A stretch of DNA of 41,075 bases from assembly GCA_002399025.1 (NCBI GenBank), contig DHCV01000029.1, forward strand, positions 1 to 41,075. The letters are read 5' to 3'. Positions 8,053 to 15,420 of this stretch are shown here, piece after piece. Each line of letters starts with the position of its first letter. Within the stretch, counting starts at the first letter, position 1. The stretch comes from Bacteroidales bacterium UBA4893. GTDB taxonomy: Bacteria > Bacteroidota > Bacteroidia > Bacteroidales > P3. Position numbers and translations under genes: made by a program. The notes under the pieces are model-generated. The model was given only the letters and a program-made list of their open reading frames with translations. It was not told the origin of the DNA and made no database searches.

Positions 8053-8607
8053 CTACCGACTTTTCAATAAAGCTCTATGTTTTGTAATTTTTAGAGTATT
8101 TGCACATTCAGCAAAATAATCTATATTCTCTTTCTTTATACTGAATAATAAAATATTAATATATCCTTTTACAATTAACAATGATTCTGGGTTTTGATTT
8201 GAATTTACATATCCAACAGATCCAAGTTCTGTAGGCATAAACTCTTCGAAAAACTTATATGAATAATGATTATCTAATATTTCCTCTAATTCATCTTTTG
8301 AAGGAATATAAATTGAATCTTTTAGACCTATTGTATCCCGATAATTCAAATTATTATAATAAATTAGGATATATTGATTACTGTCATATTTTATCCATAC
8401 TTCTCTATGAATACCATCAATATCTGAAGGTTTATTCGGAAGATATACTTCATAATTTGCTGGCATATAAATATAACCTTCAAGTGCACCCCAAGGACCA
8501 CTATCGAAGTTTGCATCGAAATGGTATCGCTCTTTATGTTCTTGAGAATATAAATTATTAAACGTTGAACATATAATAATTAATAATAATATCTTTATCT
8601 TATTCAT
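8053..8607 (-). CDS. Secreted hypothetical protein
   Basis: A 184-residue protein I do not recognise. It starts with a signal peptide (MNKIKILLLIIICSTFNNLYSQ, cleavage probably after Ser-Gln or nearby), with no lipobox cysteine. The mature part is mixed alpha/beta with many aromatic residues. No catalytic motif or sorting domain is visible, so periplasmic location is inferred. The gene is alone: a terminator lies beyond the 3' end and a REP-like hairpin element (8621-8670) occupies its 5' untranslated region, downstream of a likely promoter at 8705-8712. More A/T-rich than its neighbours. Confidence 0.8.
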   Translation of the reverse strand: MNKIKILLLIIICSTFNNLYSQEHKERYHFDANFDSGPWGALEGYIYMPANYEVYLPNKPSDIDGIHREVWIKYDSNQYILIYYNNLNYRDTIGLKDSIYIPSKDELEEILDNHYSYKFFEEFMPTELGSVGYVNSNQNPESLLIVKGYINILLFSIKKENIDYFAECANTLKITKHRALLKSR

Positions 8608-8620
8608 CTCTTATTTTTCC

Positions 8621-8674
8621 GTCGTGTGGGATTTGAAATCCCGCACTATATTATTATTAGGATTTATAATCCGA
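8621..8674 (+). repeat. REP-like palindromic element, copy A
   Basis: Contains an 11-bp stem GTGTGGGATTT (8624-8634) / AAATCCCGCAC (8636-8646) with one G-T pair, then a second short inverted repeat AGGATT/AATCC (8659-8672) ending CCGATA. The same arrangement (GTCGTG, GGGATTT, CCCGCAC, TTATTAT, AGGAT, CGGAT) occurs at 40961-41057 in the same orientation, which identifies a dispersed element. Confidence 0.7.
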
Positions 8675-8704
8675 TACTTATTTATTATCTACTTTATTTG
8701 CTGG

Positions 8705-8712
8705 CAAATATA
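8705..8712 (-). promoter_or_regulatory. Promoter (-7 box) of the secreted protein gene at 8053
   Basis: Minus strand TATATTTG followed by CC. It is 98 bp upstream of the start codon, so the transcript leader would contain the REP-like hairpin. Confidence 0.5.
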
Positions 8713-8779
8713 CAAATACATTTTAATTAATATATTATGTGAGAATATTTTTTGAAGACAAGTATATCTATAAAATAAC

Positions 8780-8808
8780 AAAGTGCGGAATAACTTATCC
8801 CGCACTTT
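8780..8808 (-). terminator. Terminator of the Mrp/NifU/adenosyltransferase operon
   Basis: Stem AAAGTGCGG (8780-8788) / CCGCACTTT (8800-8808), extended by ATAA/TTAT after one mismatch, 37 bp after the stop at 8846. The core GTGCGG/CCGCAC also occurs in the REP-like elements, so it may derive from one. Confidence 0.75.
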
Positions 8809-8845
8809 GAAATAATAATCTTGTTTTTAGTATTTATGGATTAAA

Positions 8846-9445
8846 TTAACCTTGAAAATAAATTTCATCTTGTTTGTATTCTTTCATCAAAAATCTTGAA
8901 AGACAAAATAAATAATCAGAAAGACGATTTATGTAAATCAATGATTTATCACAAACAAAACTTTCTCTATTTAGCTTTACAAGCAATCTTTCTGCTCTTC
9001 TGCATACTGTTCTTGCAATATGTGCTTGCGAAGAAATATAGTATCCTGTTGGAAGAATAAAGTTTTTAAATTTAGGCAACTTTTGTTCAATATTATCAAT
9101 CGTATTCTCAAGCCACTCTATATCTAAAGAAGAATCTTTCCAAAATTGATCTGAAATTTTATCAGCATCTTCTTTACTTTCTGGCAAAGAAGCAATAATT
9201 GATTCAAGCTTAAACATAGAATTTATAATTCTAAGAAGGTCTTGTGTAAGTTTATTGTTTTGAGCTTCTAAATTAGTCTTTCCTCCTTTTTTCTCTCTTT
9301 TAATTATTAAGTCTCTAACCAGTCCAATGTGAGAATTTAGCTCATCGAGAGTTCCATAACATTCTACTCTAAGGTCAAACTTATCTACCCTCTTTCCTCC
9401 AATAAGTGAAGTTGTGCCCTTATCTCCTGTTTTGGTATAAATCAT
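8846..9445 (-). CDS. Cob(I)alamin adenosyltransferase, PduO type
   Basis: This enzyme transfers the adenosyl group of ATP to cob(I)alamin, giving coenzyme B12. The 199-residue protein has the family hallmarks: the N-terminal ATP loop (YTKTGDKGTTSLIGGKRV), the LDELNSHIGLVRD helix, and the C-terminal SQAHIARTVCRRAERLLV helix containing the catalytic Arg/Glu residues. An extra charged segment of about 25 residues (about 50-85) lengthens the helical bundle loop. It is the last gene of an operon, one base after the NifU-like gene. No cobalamin biosynthesis gene or riboswitch is seen nearby, so the cell may salvage corrinoids (inference). Confidence 0.95.
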   Translation of the reverse strand: MIYTKTGDKGTTSLIGGKRVDKFDLRVECYGTLDELNSHIGLVRDLIIKREKKGGKTNLEAQNNKLTQDLLRIINSMFKLESIIASLPESKEDADKISDQFWKDSSLDIEWLENTIDNIEQKLPKFKNFILPTGYYISSQAHIARTVCRRAERLLVKLNRESFVCDKSLIYINRLSDYLFCLSRFLMKEYKQDEIYFQG

Positions 9446-9446
9446 A

Positions 9447-9695
9447 TTACATATACCTTTCTACAGCCTTGATTTCAGGCAATTCTTCTATAACGGCTTG
9501 CTCAACTCCTTGTTTAAGAGTCATCATTGCATGAGGACAAGATCCACAATGCCCTTGAAGCTCTACATAAACTACTTTATCGTCTGTCAATTCTACAAAA
9601 CGAAGATCTCCTCCATCATTTTGAAGATAAGGTCTTATCTTGTTAAGCACTTCTTTAACTTTTATTTCTAAATCTTGTTTTTCTTGTGGTGTCAT
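9447..9695 (-). CDS. NifU-like Fe-S scaffold/carrier protein
   Basis: The 82-residue protein is a stand-alone NifU C-terminal (Nfu) domain. The Fe-S binding CxxC is visible as Cys50 and Cys53 in GHCGSCPHA, preceded by the conserved RPYLQNDGGDLRFVEL segment. Such proteins carry a 4Fe-4S cluster between two monomers and pass it to apo-enzymes. It is encoded 5 bp after mrp and 1 bp before the adenosyltransferase, so all three are co-transcribed. The pairing with Mrp strongly suggests a shared Fe-S delivery role. Confidence 0.95.
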   Translation of the reverse strand: MTPQEKQDLEIKVKEVLNKIRPYLQNDGGDLRFVELTDDKVVYVELQGHCGSCPHAMMTLKQGVEQAVIEELPEIKAVERYM

Positions 9696-9700
9696 GATAT

Positions 9701-10528
9701 TTATATGTTTAATTTGTTATTAATCTTTTTTGCCAAACTCAAAAAGTGTTTTGTTTCTAACGCTTCATTATCCAAACTTATTGGGTTTCCACTATCATTT
9801 GTTAAAGAAATATCTTCAGTGATTGGTATTTCTTCCAATAACTCGAGGCTTAGTTCTTCGATTAGATTTTTAGTTCCGTTCTTTCCGAATATATAATATT
9901 TATTGTTTGGAAGTTCTTTTGGAGTAAAGAAAGCCATATTCTCAACAAGACCCAAAATAGGAATATTGATATCTTTATTTTTAATCATATTGATAGCTCT
10001 TCTCACATCAGCAACCGCTAATTCTTGAGGTGTTGAAACAAATATCACTCCCGAAATAGGAAGTTCCTTAAGAATAGTTAATTGAATATCCCCTGTTCCA
10101 GGAGGCATATCAAAAATTAAATAATCCAACTCATCCCAAAGTGTATCGGAGATTAATTGAACAATTGTGTTGGAAGCCATTGGTCCTCTCCAAATCAGTG
10201 CTTTATTATTATCAACAAAAAAACCTATTGACATTAGTTTAATTCCAAACTTTTCAATAGGCTCAAGATAAATCTTCCCTTCAATCTCTCTTCCTGCAAC
10301 TTCTTGATTTTCTATATTAAAAAGTGTTGGGATTGAAGGTCCATAGATATCAACATCAGCTAAGCCAACCTTAAAACCAAGCTTAGCAAGAGAAATTGCT
10401 ATATTTACGGCAACTGTAGATTTTCCAACACCTCCCTTTCCACTTCCAACAGCTACCAAATGCTTAATTTTTGCAACTGACTTTTTTAGTTTATCTTGTG
10501 TTTCCTTTTGTTTTTCAAAGATATTCAT
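9701..10528 (-). CDS. mrp: Mrp/NBP35-family ATP-binding Fe-S carrier (ApbC)
   Basis: Mrp proteins are P-loop ATPases of the MinD/SIMIBI class that bind and transfer Fe-S clusters. The deviant Walker A GSGKGGVGKST is at residues 28-38; DVDIYGPSIP (about 59-68) and the DMPPGTGD switch region (about 140) are conserved. The 275-residue protein lacks the N-terminal MIP18/DUF59 domain that many Bacteroidota Mrp proteins carry (usually about 360 residues). It also lacks the usual C-terminal CxxC: the expected site near ENMAFFTPKELPNNKYYIFG has no cysteine, so cluster binding must rely on other residues or on the NifU partner. It follows the acidic protein gene by 12 bp. Confidence 0.93.
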   Translation of the reverse strand: MNIFEKQKETQDKLKKSVAKIKHLVAVGSGKGGVGKSTVAVNIAISLAKLGFKVGLADVDIYGPSIPTLFNIENQEVAGREIEGKIYLEPIEKFGIKLMSIGFFVDNNKALIWRGPMASNTIVQLISDTLWDELDYLIFDMPPGTGDIQLTILKELPISGVIFVSTPQELAVADVRRAINMIKNKDINIPILGLVENMAFFTPKELPNNKYYIFGKNGTKNLIEELSLELLEEIPITEDISLTNDSGNPISLDNEALETKHFLSLAKKINNKLNI

Positions 10529-10540
10529 TTATTTAATATT

Positions 10541-10948
10541 TTAATCTTCCTCATCCTCTTCTTCGTCCTCGTCCTCATCATCATCTTCAATCTTGTCTGA
10601 ATAATCACCATGAATCAGAACAAAAGTATCTTTTGATGGTTTTTCTTCTTCCTCTTCCACCTCAGGTGTCTCTTCAGGAAAATCAGGAGTTTTAGTCTGG
10701 CTAAATATTTCTTTATCGTACTCTTCCTCAGTTAGTTTCTGATCAACCTTAACATCTATCTTAACCATAAAGATTGTGTCAGTGGTTTCAAAAGGCACTA
10801 CATAAATTATTTCACCTGAAGGCTTTGTTATTTTTTGAATATGTGAAGCATAACCTTCTGGATAAGCCTCGCTGAATTGAACAATTTGTTCCGTAGTGAG
10901 CTTATTAAAGCTTATAATTACTCTTTTCTTGTTTACTTTTGGGTTCAT
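10541..10948 (-). CDS. Hypothetical protein with acidic C-terminal tail
   Basis: I do not recognise this 135-residue protein. I chose the ATG at 10948 (MNPKVNKKRVIISFNKL) because the longer frame back to 11107 would overlap the upstream gene and its extra sequence looks non-conserved. The N-terminal 75 residues look globular (TTEQIVQFSEAYPEGYASHI, then VVPFETTDTIFMVKIDVKV); the rest is strongly acidic and ends in a run of Asp and Glu. It resembles small Bacteroidota proteins of unknown function encoded beside housekeeping genes. It is the first gene of the mrp operon, so a link to Fe-S transfer is possible but unproven. Confidence 0.75.
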   Translation of the reverse strand: MNPKVNKKRVIISFNKLTTEQIVQFSEAYPEGYASHIQKITKPSGEIIYVVPFETTDTIFMVKIDVKVDQKLTEEEYDKEIFSQTKTPDFPEETPEVEEEEEKPSKDTFVLIHGDYSDKIEDDDEDEDEEEDEED

Positions 10949-11045
10949 AATATTTTGCAAAAAATAATTTGCAATATTAGTAACTTTTTGTAATACTCGA
11001 GTAAAATTAAGAATATTTATATCAAAAAAGTAAAGAATTATTCTA

Positions 11046-11903
11046 TTATTGAATAACAGTAATACTTCCAGACTTAGTAATTCTCTCTCCGGAACAAGTA
11101 TATTCAAATTTATAAAAATATGTGCCTATAGGTATATTTGTCTTAGGGAAATCATTATTATAACTCTTTCTCCTATAAATAATCTTACCCCTACTATCTA
11201 AAATAATAAGTGAGTTATCAAGGAATTTCTCAACCTTATTAATCACAAAATAATCATTAATTCCATCTCCATTCGGAGTAACAACGTTTGAAGGTAAAAA
11301 ATTTGGAATCTCTTCTTCAATTGGAGAAACTTTATCTTCGTCATTAGAAACTATGTCTATCTTATTATTCTTAATTAATCCTGAAGTGGTTGTATTATTT
11401 TTTATTGGTTCAATGGTATAGTCATTTTTCTCTAATGCCTCATAAGTAACATCATTAATATTGTATTCAATATCAATATCATTAGTCGTTTCTTTCTTTA
11501 GCTTTTTATTATCAATCAAAAGTAAAATTTGTTCAGTTGATTTATTATCAATTTTGTTTTGGGTGTCTGCAGGTATGATTGAAACTGGTTCTTGATTGAT
11601 TGTTGGGGTGTTATTCTTAACAACAATTTCATTTGCAGTGGTTTTATCTTGTAAATTATTATCAACAATTAGATATATTCCTACTCCTGCAATTGCAGTA
11701 GCTGTAATAATTCCAATTGTTTTAATTGTTGTTGTTAGGTGAAATGCTTTATTGATTGAAGATTTTTCTATGCCTTGCTTCATTGCATTATCATTTGCAA
11801 TGTTATTTGAATTATTTAGCTCAGTTTCAATCTTATCCCAAATATCAGGAGCTTCCTTTTCGCTAACTTTAAGTTTCCTAAAAATATTATCTATATTATT
11901 CAT
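11046..11903 (-). CDS. Membrane-anchored putative anti-sigma factor with CHU_C (T9SS type B-like) C-terminal domain
   Basis: The 285-residue product has three parts. Residues 1-60 are cytoplasmic and resemble the short anti-sigma head seen next to ECF genes in Bacteroidota (APDIWDKIETELN). One membrane helix follows (about 62-81, TIGIITATAIAGVGIYLIV). A long Asn/Thr/Lys-rich linker leads to a domain at about 205-285 containing VVTPNGDGINDYFVI and GTYFYKFEY, the signature of the gliding-motility-associated C-terminal domain used as the type B T9SS sorting signal. There is no N-terminal signal peptide, so the domain should stay anchored in the periplasm. The start codon lies 8 nt inside the sigma gene, implying translational coupling. 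Confidence 0.85.
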   Translation of the reverse strand: MNNIDNIFRKLKVSEKEAPDIWDKIETELNNSNNIANDNAMKQGIEKSSINKAFHLTTTIKTIGIITATAIAGVGIYLIVDNNLQDKTTANEIVVKNNTPTINQEPVSIIPADTQNKIDNKSTEQILLLIDNKKLKKETTNDIDIEYNINDVTYEALEKNDYTIEPIKNNTTTSGLIKNNKIDIVSNDEDKVSPIEEEIPNFLPSNVVTPNGDGINDYFVINKVEKFLDNSLIILDSRGKIIYRRKSYNNDFPKTNIPIGTYFYKFEYTCSGERITKSGSITVIQ

Positions 11904-12471
11904 TCTTACTCTTTTCTATTTGTTCTAACTTTTTTTTCAATAATTGTCTTGCTTTGTAAAGATTACTCTTAACACTATTTTGACTCATGTTTAGTATCTC
12001 ACTAATATCTTTATTGCTATACTGATCAATCGCACAAAGGTTAAAAACTACTCTCAAAGCGTTTGGAAGTGATTGAACACAGGATAATAATTCTTCTTCC
12101 GAAAATGTATATTCTGATTCAAACAATTCAAAATCCTTTTTCTCTACAACTTCCTCAAACTCAATTAAGCTATTATACTTTTTATTAAGTCTATAAGTGT
12201 TGATTGCATTATTTATAATAACTTTTTGGAGCCACGATTCAAAATGATAATTTTTGAACTCATTAGTAACCTCAAAATAACCAATCTTACTAAATACTCT
12301 TAACCACCCTTGCATTAACATATCCTCTGCTTCAGAACTACTATTTGAATACCGTAGACATAAAGCAAACATTTGATTTTTATAGCAATTAAATAGTTCT
12401 TTTTGTGCCATTGAGTCATTACGTTTGCAAAGGTTTATTAAGTCTAATAATTCTCTCTCATTCTTTTTCAT
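11896..12471 (-). CDS. ECF RNA polymerase sigma factor (sigma-70 family)
   Basis: The 191-residue protein has sigma region 2 (about 14-62, AQKELFNCYKNQMFALCLRY, then AEDMLMQGWLRVF) and region 4 (about 133-183, LPNALRVVFNLCAIDQYSNK, then DISEILNMSQNSVKSNLYKA). There is no region 3, which is the ECF layout. It overlaps the downstream membrane protein gene, the usual organisation of a sigma/anti-sigma pair. Its regulon is not visible in this window. It starts 64 bp after the M1 peptidase stop, with only a weak hairpin between. A TATGTTTG box at 12482-12489 is probably too close to the ATG to be its promoter. Confidence 0.95.
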   Translation of the reverse strand: MKKNERELLDLINLCKRNDSMAQKELFNCYKNQMFALCLRYSNSSSEAEDMLMQGWLRVFSKIGYFEVTNEFKNYHFESWLQKVIINNAINTYRLNKKYNSLIEFEEVVEKKDFELFESEYTFSEEELLSCVQSLPNALRVVFNLCAIDQYSNKDISEILNMSQNSVKSNLYKARQLLKKKLEQIEKSKNE

Positions 12472-12507
12472 AAATCCTTTTCAAACATAATAACAACCAA
12501 TTTCTGA

Positions 12508-12531
12508 AAAAAGTAAGTACCGTAAGGTATT
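12508..12531 (-). terminator. Weak hairpin after the M1 peptidase gene
   Basis: TACC (12513-12516) / GGTA (12521-12524) with A/T-rich flanks that provide T runs on both strands. The stem is short, so termination is probably partial and the sigma gene could be co-transcribed with the peptidase. Confidence 0.35.
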
Positions 12532-12534
12532 TTT

Positions 12535-14850
12535 TTATTTTATTATGATAACTTTATCTCTTAGAGTTGAGGTTTTGTCTTTAGAAATAAGGGTTAAGAT
12601 ATAAAAACCGGAAGGTAAATTATTTTCAATTTTTAATTGATTAGTTCCTTGTTTCACCAAATTAGAATAAAGAACTAATCCATTATTATTTGAAATAAAT
12701 AAATCGTAATCTTGATTCAATTCTCTAAAATTAATATTTATACTTTCTTTAGCCGGATTAGGGTAAATCTTCATTTTTGGAGAATTTTGTTCAATGTTAG
12801 CTATTCCAATTATATTTAAATCTCCAACACCCATTATATAGTCACCTTCCCAAAGTGAATTTAATGTTAGGTAGCCTTCAGTATTATTTGGCCTTGAAGT
12901 TTTAACTGCTATCCATTCAGTTTCTTTATTTGGTCTATAAAGTAGAATTAAAGAATCTAAGGAAGAATATTTACTAATCAAAGCATTATCAAAATTGTTC
13001 ACCCCAGAAAGAATTTTAAAATAGAAATTACCCTCTATCTCGCATTTTTCTAAACCTTCTCCTTCAATAGTCCAATAGTGTTTCTGACTTAATCGATTAA
13101 TCCCATCTGGCAAAGGATTATCTTCTTCGTTTCCAACCCAATGAAGAGTTGTTCTAATAAAGATTGAATCAGGATTGTTCTTTACATTTGCATAAAAATA
13201 TGTATTAGGAAAATCCTGTCTTCCTGTTCCTGCAATGGTTTTATAGTTATCAATTGTGGCATCAGCTATTTCCTCTTCTAAATCAACAAAACAATTGATT
13301 GGATTAATGTTTAGAATAATGTTTTGAGTTGAAGTTAAGCCATTAAACTCAATTATTCTCTTTTCCTTGTTCCAATTTTCATCAATAAAAGTTATAGGAA
13401 CCCTACTTGATTGACATCCACCATTAGCATTTGCAATAGTTCTTTGATTTATTGTTATCGTTGCAATATTACCATTAAACTGCTTATTTGAAATTGAATA
13501 ATGATTGTATCCGCTGTCTAAAACATAGAAATTAAAGAAATCATTTAAATCAATATTTGTTACTGAAGACAAATAATCTCTCATTTGGAAAGTATTTATT
13601 ATTCCATACCCATAATTATTTAGCATGGAACGAACAGCTGGGAAGAAAATACTATCTCCTAAATATCCTCTTAGAGTATGAACTACCGCTGCCCCTTTCC
13701 TATATGTTGTGGTAGAATAGACATCAGCACCTGTTACTCCATACAATATTCTATATCCTTCACTTAATGGCATCTTATCTAAAACCATTTCCATATTATT
13801 TCTAAAATAATTCTTAGCATGCTCTTTCCCATAATGCCCTTCAAAAGATATATTCTCACTCCATGAAGTCCATCCTTCCTTAATCCACATATTTAATTCA
13901 GATTCTCCACCCATATAATTTCCAAACCAACTATGACCTAACTCATGAACAATGTTACTATTATTCTGATCGCCCTGTCCCACAGCAGCACTATAGGCTA
14001 AAGAAATATTATCAACATGTTCCATACTGCCTAATGGTGTAACACAATACCCAACCCTATTAAATCTAAATTCTCCAAACTTACTCTCTAAAGCATGGAA
14101 TGCATCCTTAATTAAATTCATTTTTCCTCTAACGACCGTACTGTCAGCAGGGAAACAATAAATCTGAACAGGAAAACTATTTGCAACTCCCTGAACAGTA
14201 TCTTCTACCAGACAATAATCTGCAATAGTTACTGCAACTAAATACGGACAAATTTCCTGAGGAATTCTCCAATGCCATGATGATGAGGAGTCTGAAACAG
14301 TTGAAATACTATCTAAAATCCCACCACAAATTGCTTTTCTTGAGCTTTGAGTAGTAATATTCAAATTAAATGTAGCTTTGTCGCTAAAATAGTCCTGTGC
14401 AGGGAACCAACTCCTTGCAAATGAATGTTGAGGGTCCATAATTGCAACATTTAAAGAATAAATTATTTCAGGATTATAATGAATTCCACCCCAACCATAA
14501 ACCTCAATTACTTGAGAACCACTATACCAAACAGAAACCTCAACCACTTCATTATCTTGAACATAAGGAGGTAAGGAAACATTCAAATTGGGAGAAAGAT
14601 ATGAATAAATTGCTGGCATACCATTAATATAAACTGAATCTACCTGATGGTTTAACAGATTTAATTTAATGATTCTGTTAGTTGGATTTACTACCTTAGC
14701 TCTCAAAACACAATTACCCTGATGTCGTCCTTTAACAAGATTATTTATATCTAAACTAATGTTGTAGTGTTGAACATCAATTGAATCTGTTTGAGCATTA
14801 ATTTGAAGAGCAAAGAAACAAATCGCTAAGAAAAGGTATATTTTTTTCAT
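12535..14850 (-). CDS. Secreted M1-family metallopeptidase with T9SS type A sorting domain
   Basis: M1 enzymes are zinc aminopeptidases. The 771-residue product starts with a signal peptide (MKKIYLFLAICFFALQINAQ). The zinc site HELGH is at about 302-306 and the third ligand Glu in WIKEGWTSWSE at about 325, the correct HEXXH-x18-E spacing. The exopeptidase segment appears as GSMEHVDNIS near residue 275, with Ser-Met-Glu in place of the usual Gly-(Ala/Met)-Met-Glu-Asn; the following Asn is changed, so substrate preference may differ. Residues 690-771 (KMIYPNPAKESI to GFYILTLISKDK) form a type A sorting domain, so surface display or secretion is expected. Confidence 0.94.
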   Translation of the reverse strand: MKKIYLFLAICFFALQINAQTDSIDVQHYNISLDINNLVKGRHQGNCVLRAKVVNPTNRIIKLNLLNHQVDSVYINGMPAIYSYLSPNLNVSLPPYVQDNEVVEVSVWYSGSQVIEVYGWGGIHYNPEIIYSLNVAIMDPQHSFARSWFPAQDYFSDKATFNLNITTQSSRKAICGGILDSISTVSDSSSSWHWRIPQEICPYLVAVTIADYCLVEDTVQGVANSFPVQIYCFPADSTVVRGKMNLIKDAFHALESKFGEFRFNRVGYCVTPLGSMEHVDNISLAYSAAVGQGDQNNSNIVHELGHSWFGNYMGGESELNMWIKEGWTSWSENISFEGHYGKEHAKNYFRNNMEMVLDKMPLSEGYRILYGVTGADVYSTTTYRKGAAVVHTLRGYLGDSIFFPAVRSMLNNYGYGIINTFQMRDYLSSVTNIDLNDFFNFYVLDSGYNHYSISNKQFNGNIATITINQRTIANANGGCQSSRVPITFIDENWNKEKRIIEFNGLTSTQNIILNINPINCFVDLEEEIADATIDNYKTIAGTGRQDFPNTYFYANVKNNPDSIFIRTTLHWVGNEEDNPLPDGINRLSQKHYWTIEGEGLEKCEIEGNFYFKILSGVNNFDNALISKYSSLDSLILLYRPNKETEWIAVKTSRPNNTEGYLTLNSLWEGDYIMGVGDLNIIGIANIEQNSPKMKIYPNPAKESININFRELNQDYDLFISNNNGLVLYSNLVKQGTNQLKIENNLPSGFYILTLISKDKTSTLRDKVIIIK

Positions 14851-14884
14851 ATCAAATTGAATTTATTATTTAAAAAATCATTTG

Positions 14885-14913
14885 CAAATATAATGATAAT
14901 GTTTCAACGACAA
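14885..14913 (-). promoter_or_regulatory. M1 peptidase promoter
   Basis: Minus strand: -7 box TATATTTG (14885-14892) with TTG (14911-14913) 18 bp upstream. The start codon is 34 bp downstream. Confidence 0.65.
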
Positions 14914-15084
14914 TACAATTTAAAACTATAAAATGAAAAAGATAATAAGAATTAGTCAAAAAGACATTATCCAAAATAAACGAAGGATAATCAAAAATAT
15001 CAACCGAATAAATAAAATTATCCCCCGCAAAAATTTATTTATCAACCGAATAACTTTTAAAAGACGGGAGTTAATTCATAAAAT

Positions 15085-15122
15085 AAAAAAACGCCACCTG
15101 CTTTTCACAAAGAGAGTGGCGT
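15085..15122 (-). terminator. Terminator of tRNA-Lys
   Basis: Stem ACGCCAC (15091-15097) / GTGGCGT (15116-15122) with an 18-nt loop and a T run on the minus strand (A run 15084-15091 on the plus strand), 22 bp past the tRNA. Confidence 0.75.
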
Positions 15123-15143
15123 AAAAAAGTTATTATATCTTTG

Positions 15144-15216
15144 TGACTAAGCTGGGATTCGAACCCAGGACCCCATCCTTAAAAGGGATGTGCTCTACCG
15201 ACTGAGCTACTTAGTC
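15144..15216 (-). tRNA. tRNA-Lys (UUU)
   Basis: The cloverleaf is complete on the minus strand: acceptor GACTAAG/CTTAGTC, D arm AGCTCAGTCGGTAGAGC, anticodon stem ATCCC/GGGAT-type pairing around loop CTTTTAA (anticodon TTT), and T arm with GGTTCGAATCC. The discriminator is A and CCA is not encoded, which is common in this phylum. A consensus promoter and a terminator flank it. Confidence 0.97.
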
Positions 15217-15232
15217 GTTTGTTTTGGAAGTG

Positions 15233-15262
15233 CAAAGGTAATTCTTTTTTTAATACTGGCAA
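15233..15262 (-). promoter_or_regulatory. tRNA-Lys promoter
   Basis: Minus strand: -7 box TACCTTTG (15233-15240) and TTG (15260-15262) with a 19-bp spacer, just upstream of the tRNA. Confidence 0.75.
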
Positions 15263-15364
15263 ATCTTTTCTATTTATTTTAATAACCATTTTTCTTAAAA
15301 CTCTTTTAATCAGAAATATAATTTACCGCAATTTTAAGTCAAACATAAATAATGATTGAAAAAC

Positions 15365-15395
15365 TTGCATTCATTCCAAAAATTCTTTATTATTG
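15365..15395 (+). promoter_or_regulatory. Possible promoter of the gene at 15421
   Basis: TTG (15365-15367), 20-bp spacer, then TATTATTG (15388-15395; one mismatch to TAnnTTTG) followed by CA. It supports translation from the ATG at 15421 rather than from 15352. Confidence 0.5.
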
Positions 15396-15420
15396 CAAAT
15401 CGTATCTAAATATTATTCTT

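Noticed and set aside
8259..8561. 100-codon plus-strand frame
   Set aside because: It is a shadow of the minus-strand secreted protein gene, which has a signal peptide, promoter and terminator.
10949..11107. N-terminal extension of the acidic-tailed protein back to an ATG at 11107
   Set aside because: It would overlap the 3' end of the CHU_C gene and adds a Leu/Ile/Phe-rich stretch that looks like translated intergenic DNA; the ATG at 10948 gives a compact protein.
12482..12489. TATGTTTG as promoter of the sigma gene
   Set aside because: It is only 11 bp from the ATG and has no TTG at the right distance, so a start site there would leave almost no leader.
14933..15124. 63-codon plus-strand frame encoding a very basic Lys/Ile/Arg-rich product
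   Set aside because: It runs into the tRNA-Lys terminator, has A/T-driven low-complexity composition, no promoter or RBS, and no family resemblance.
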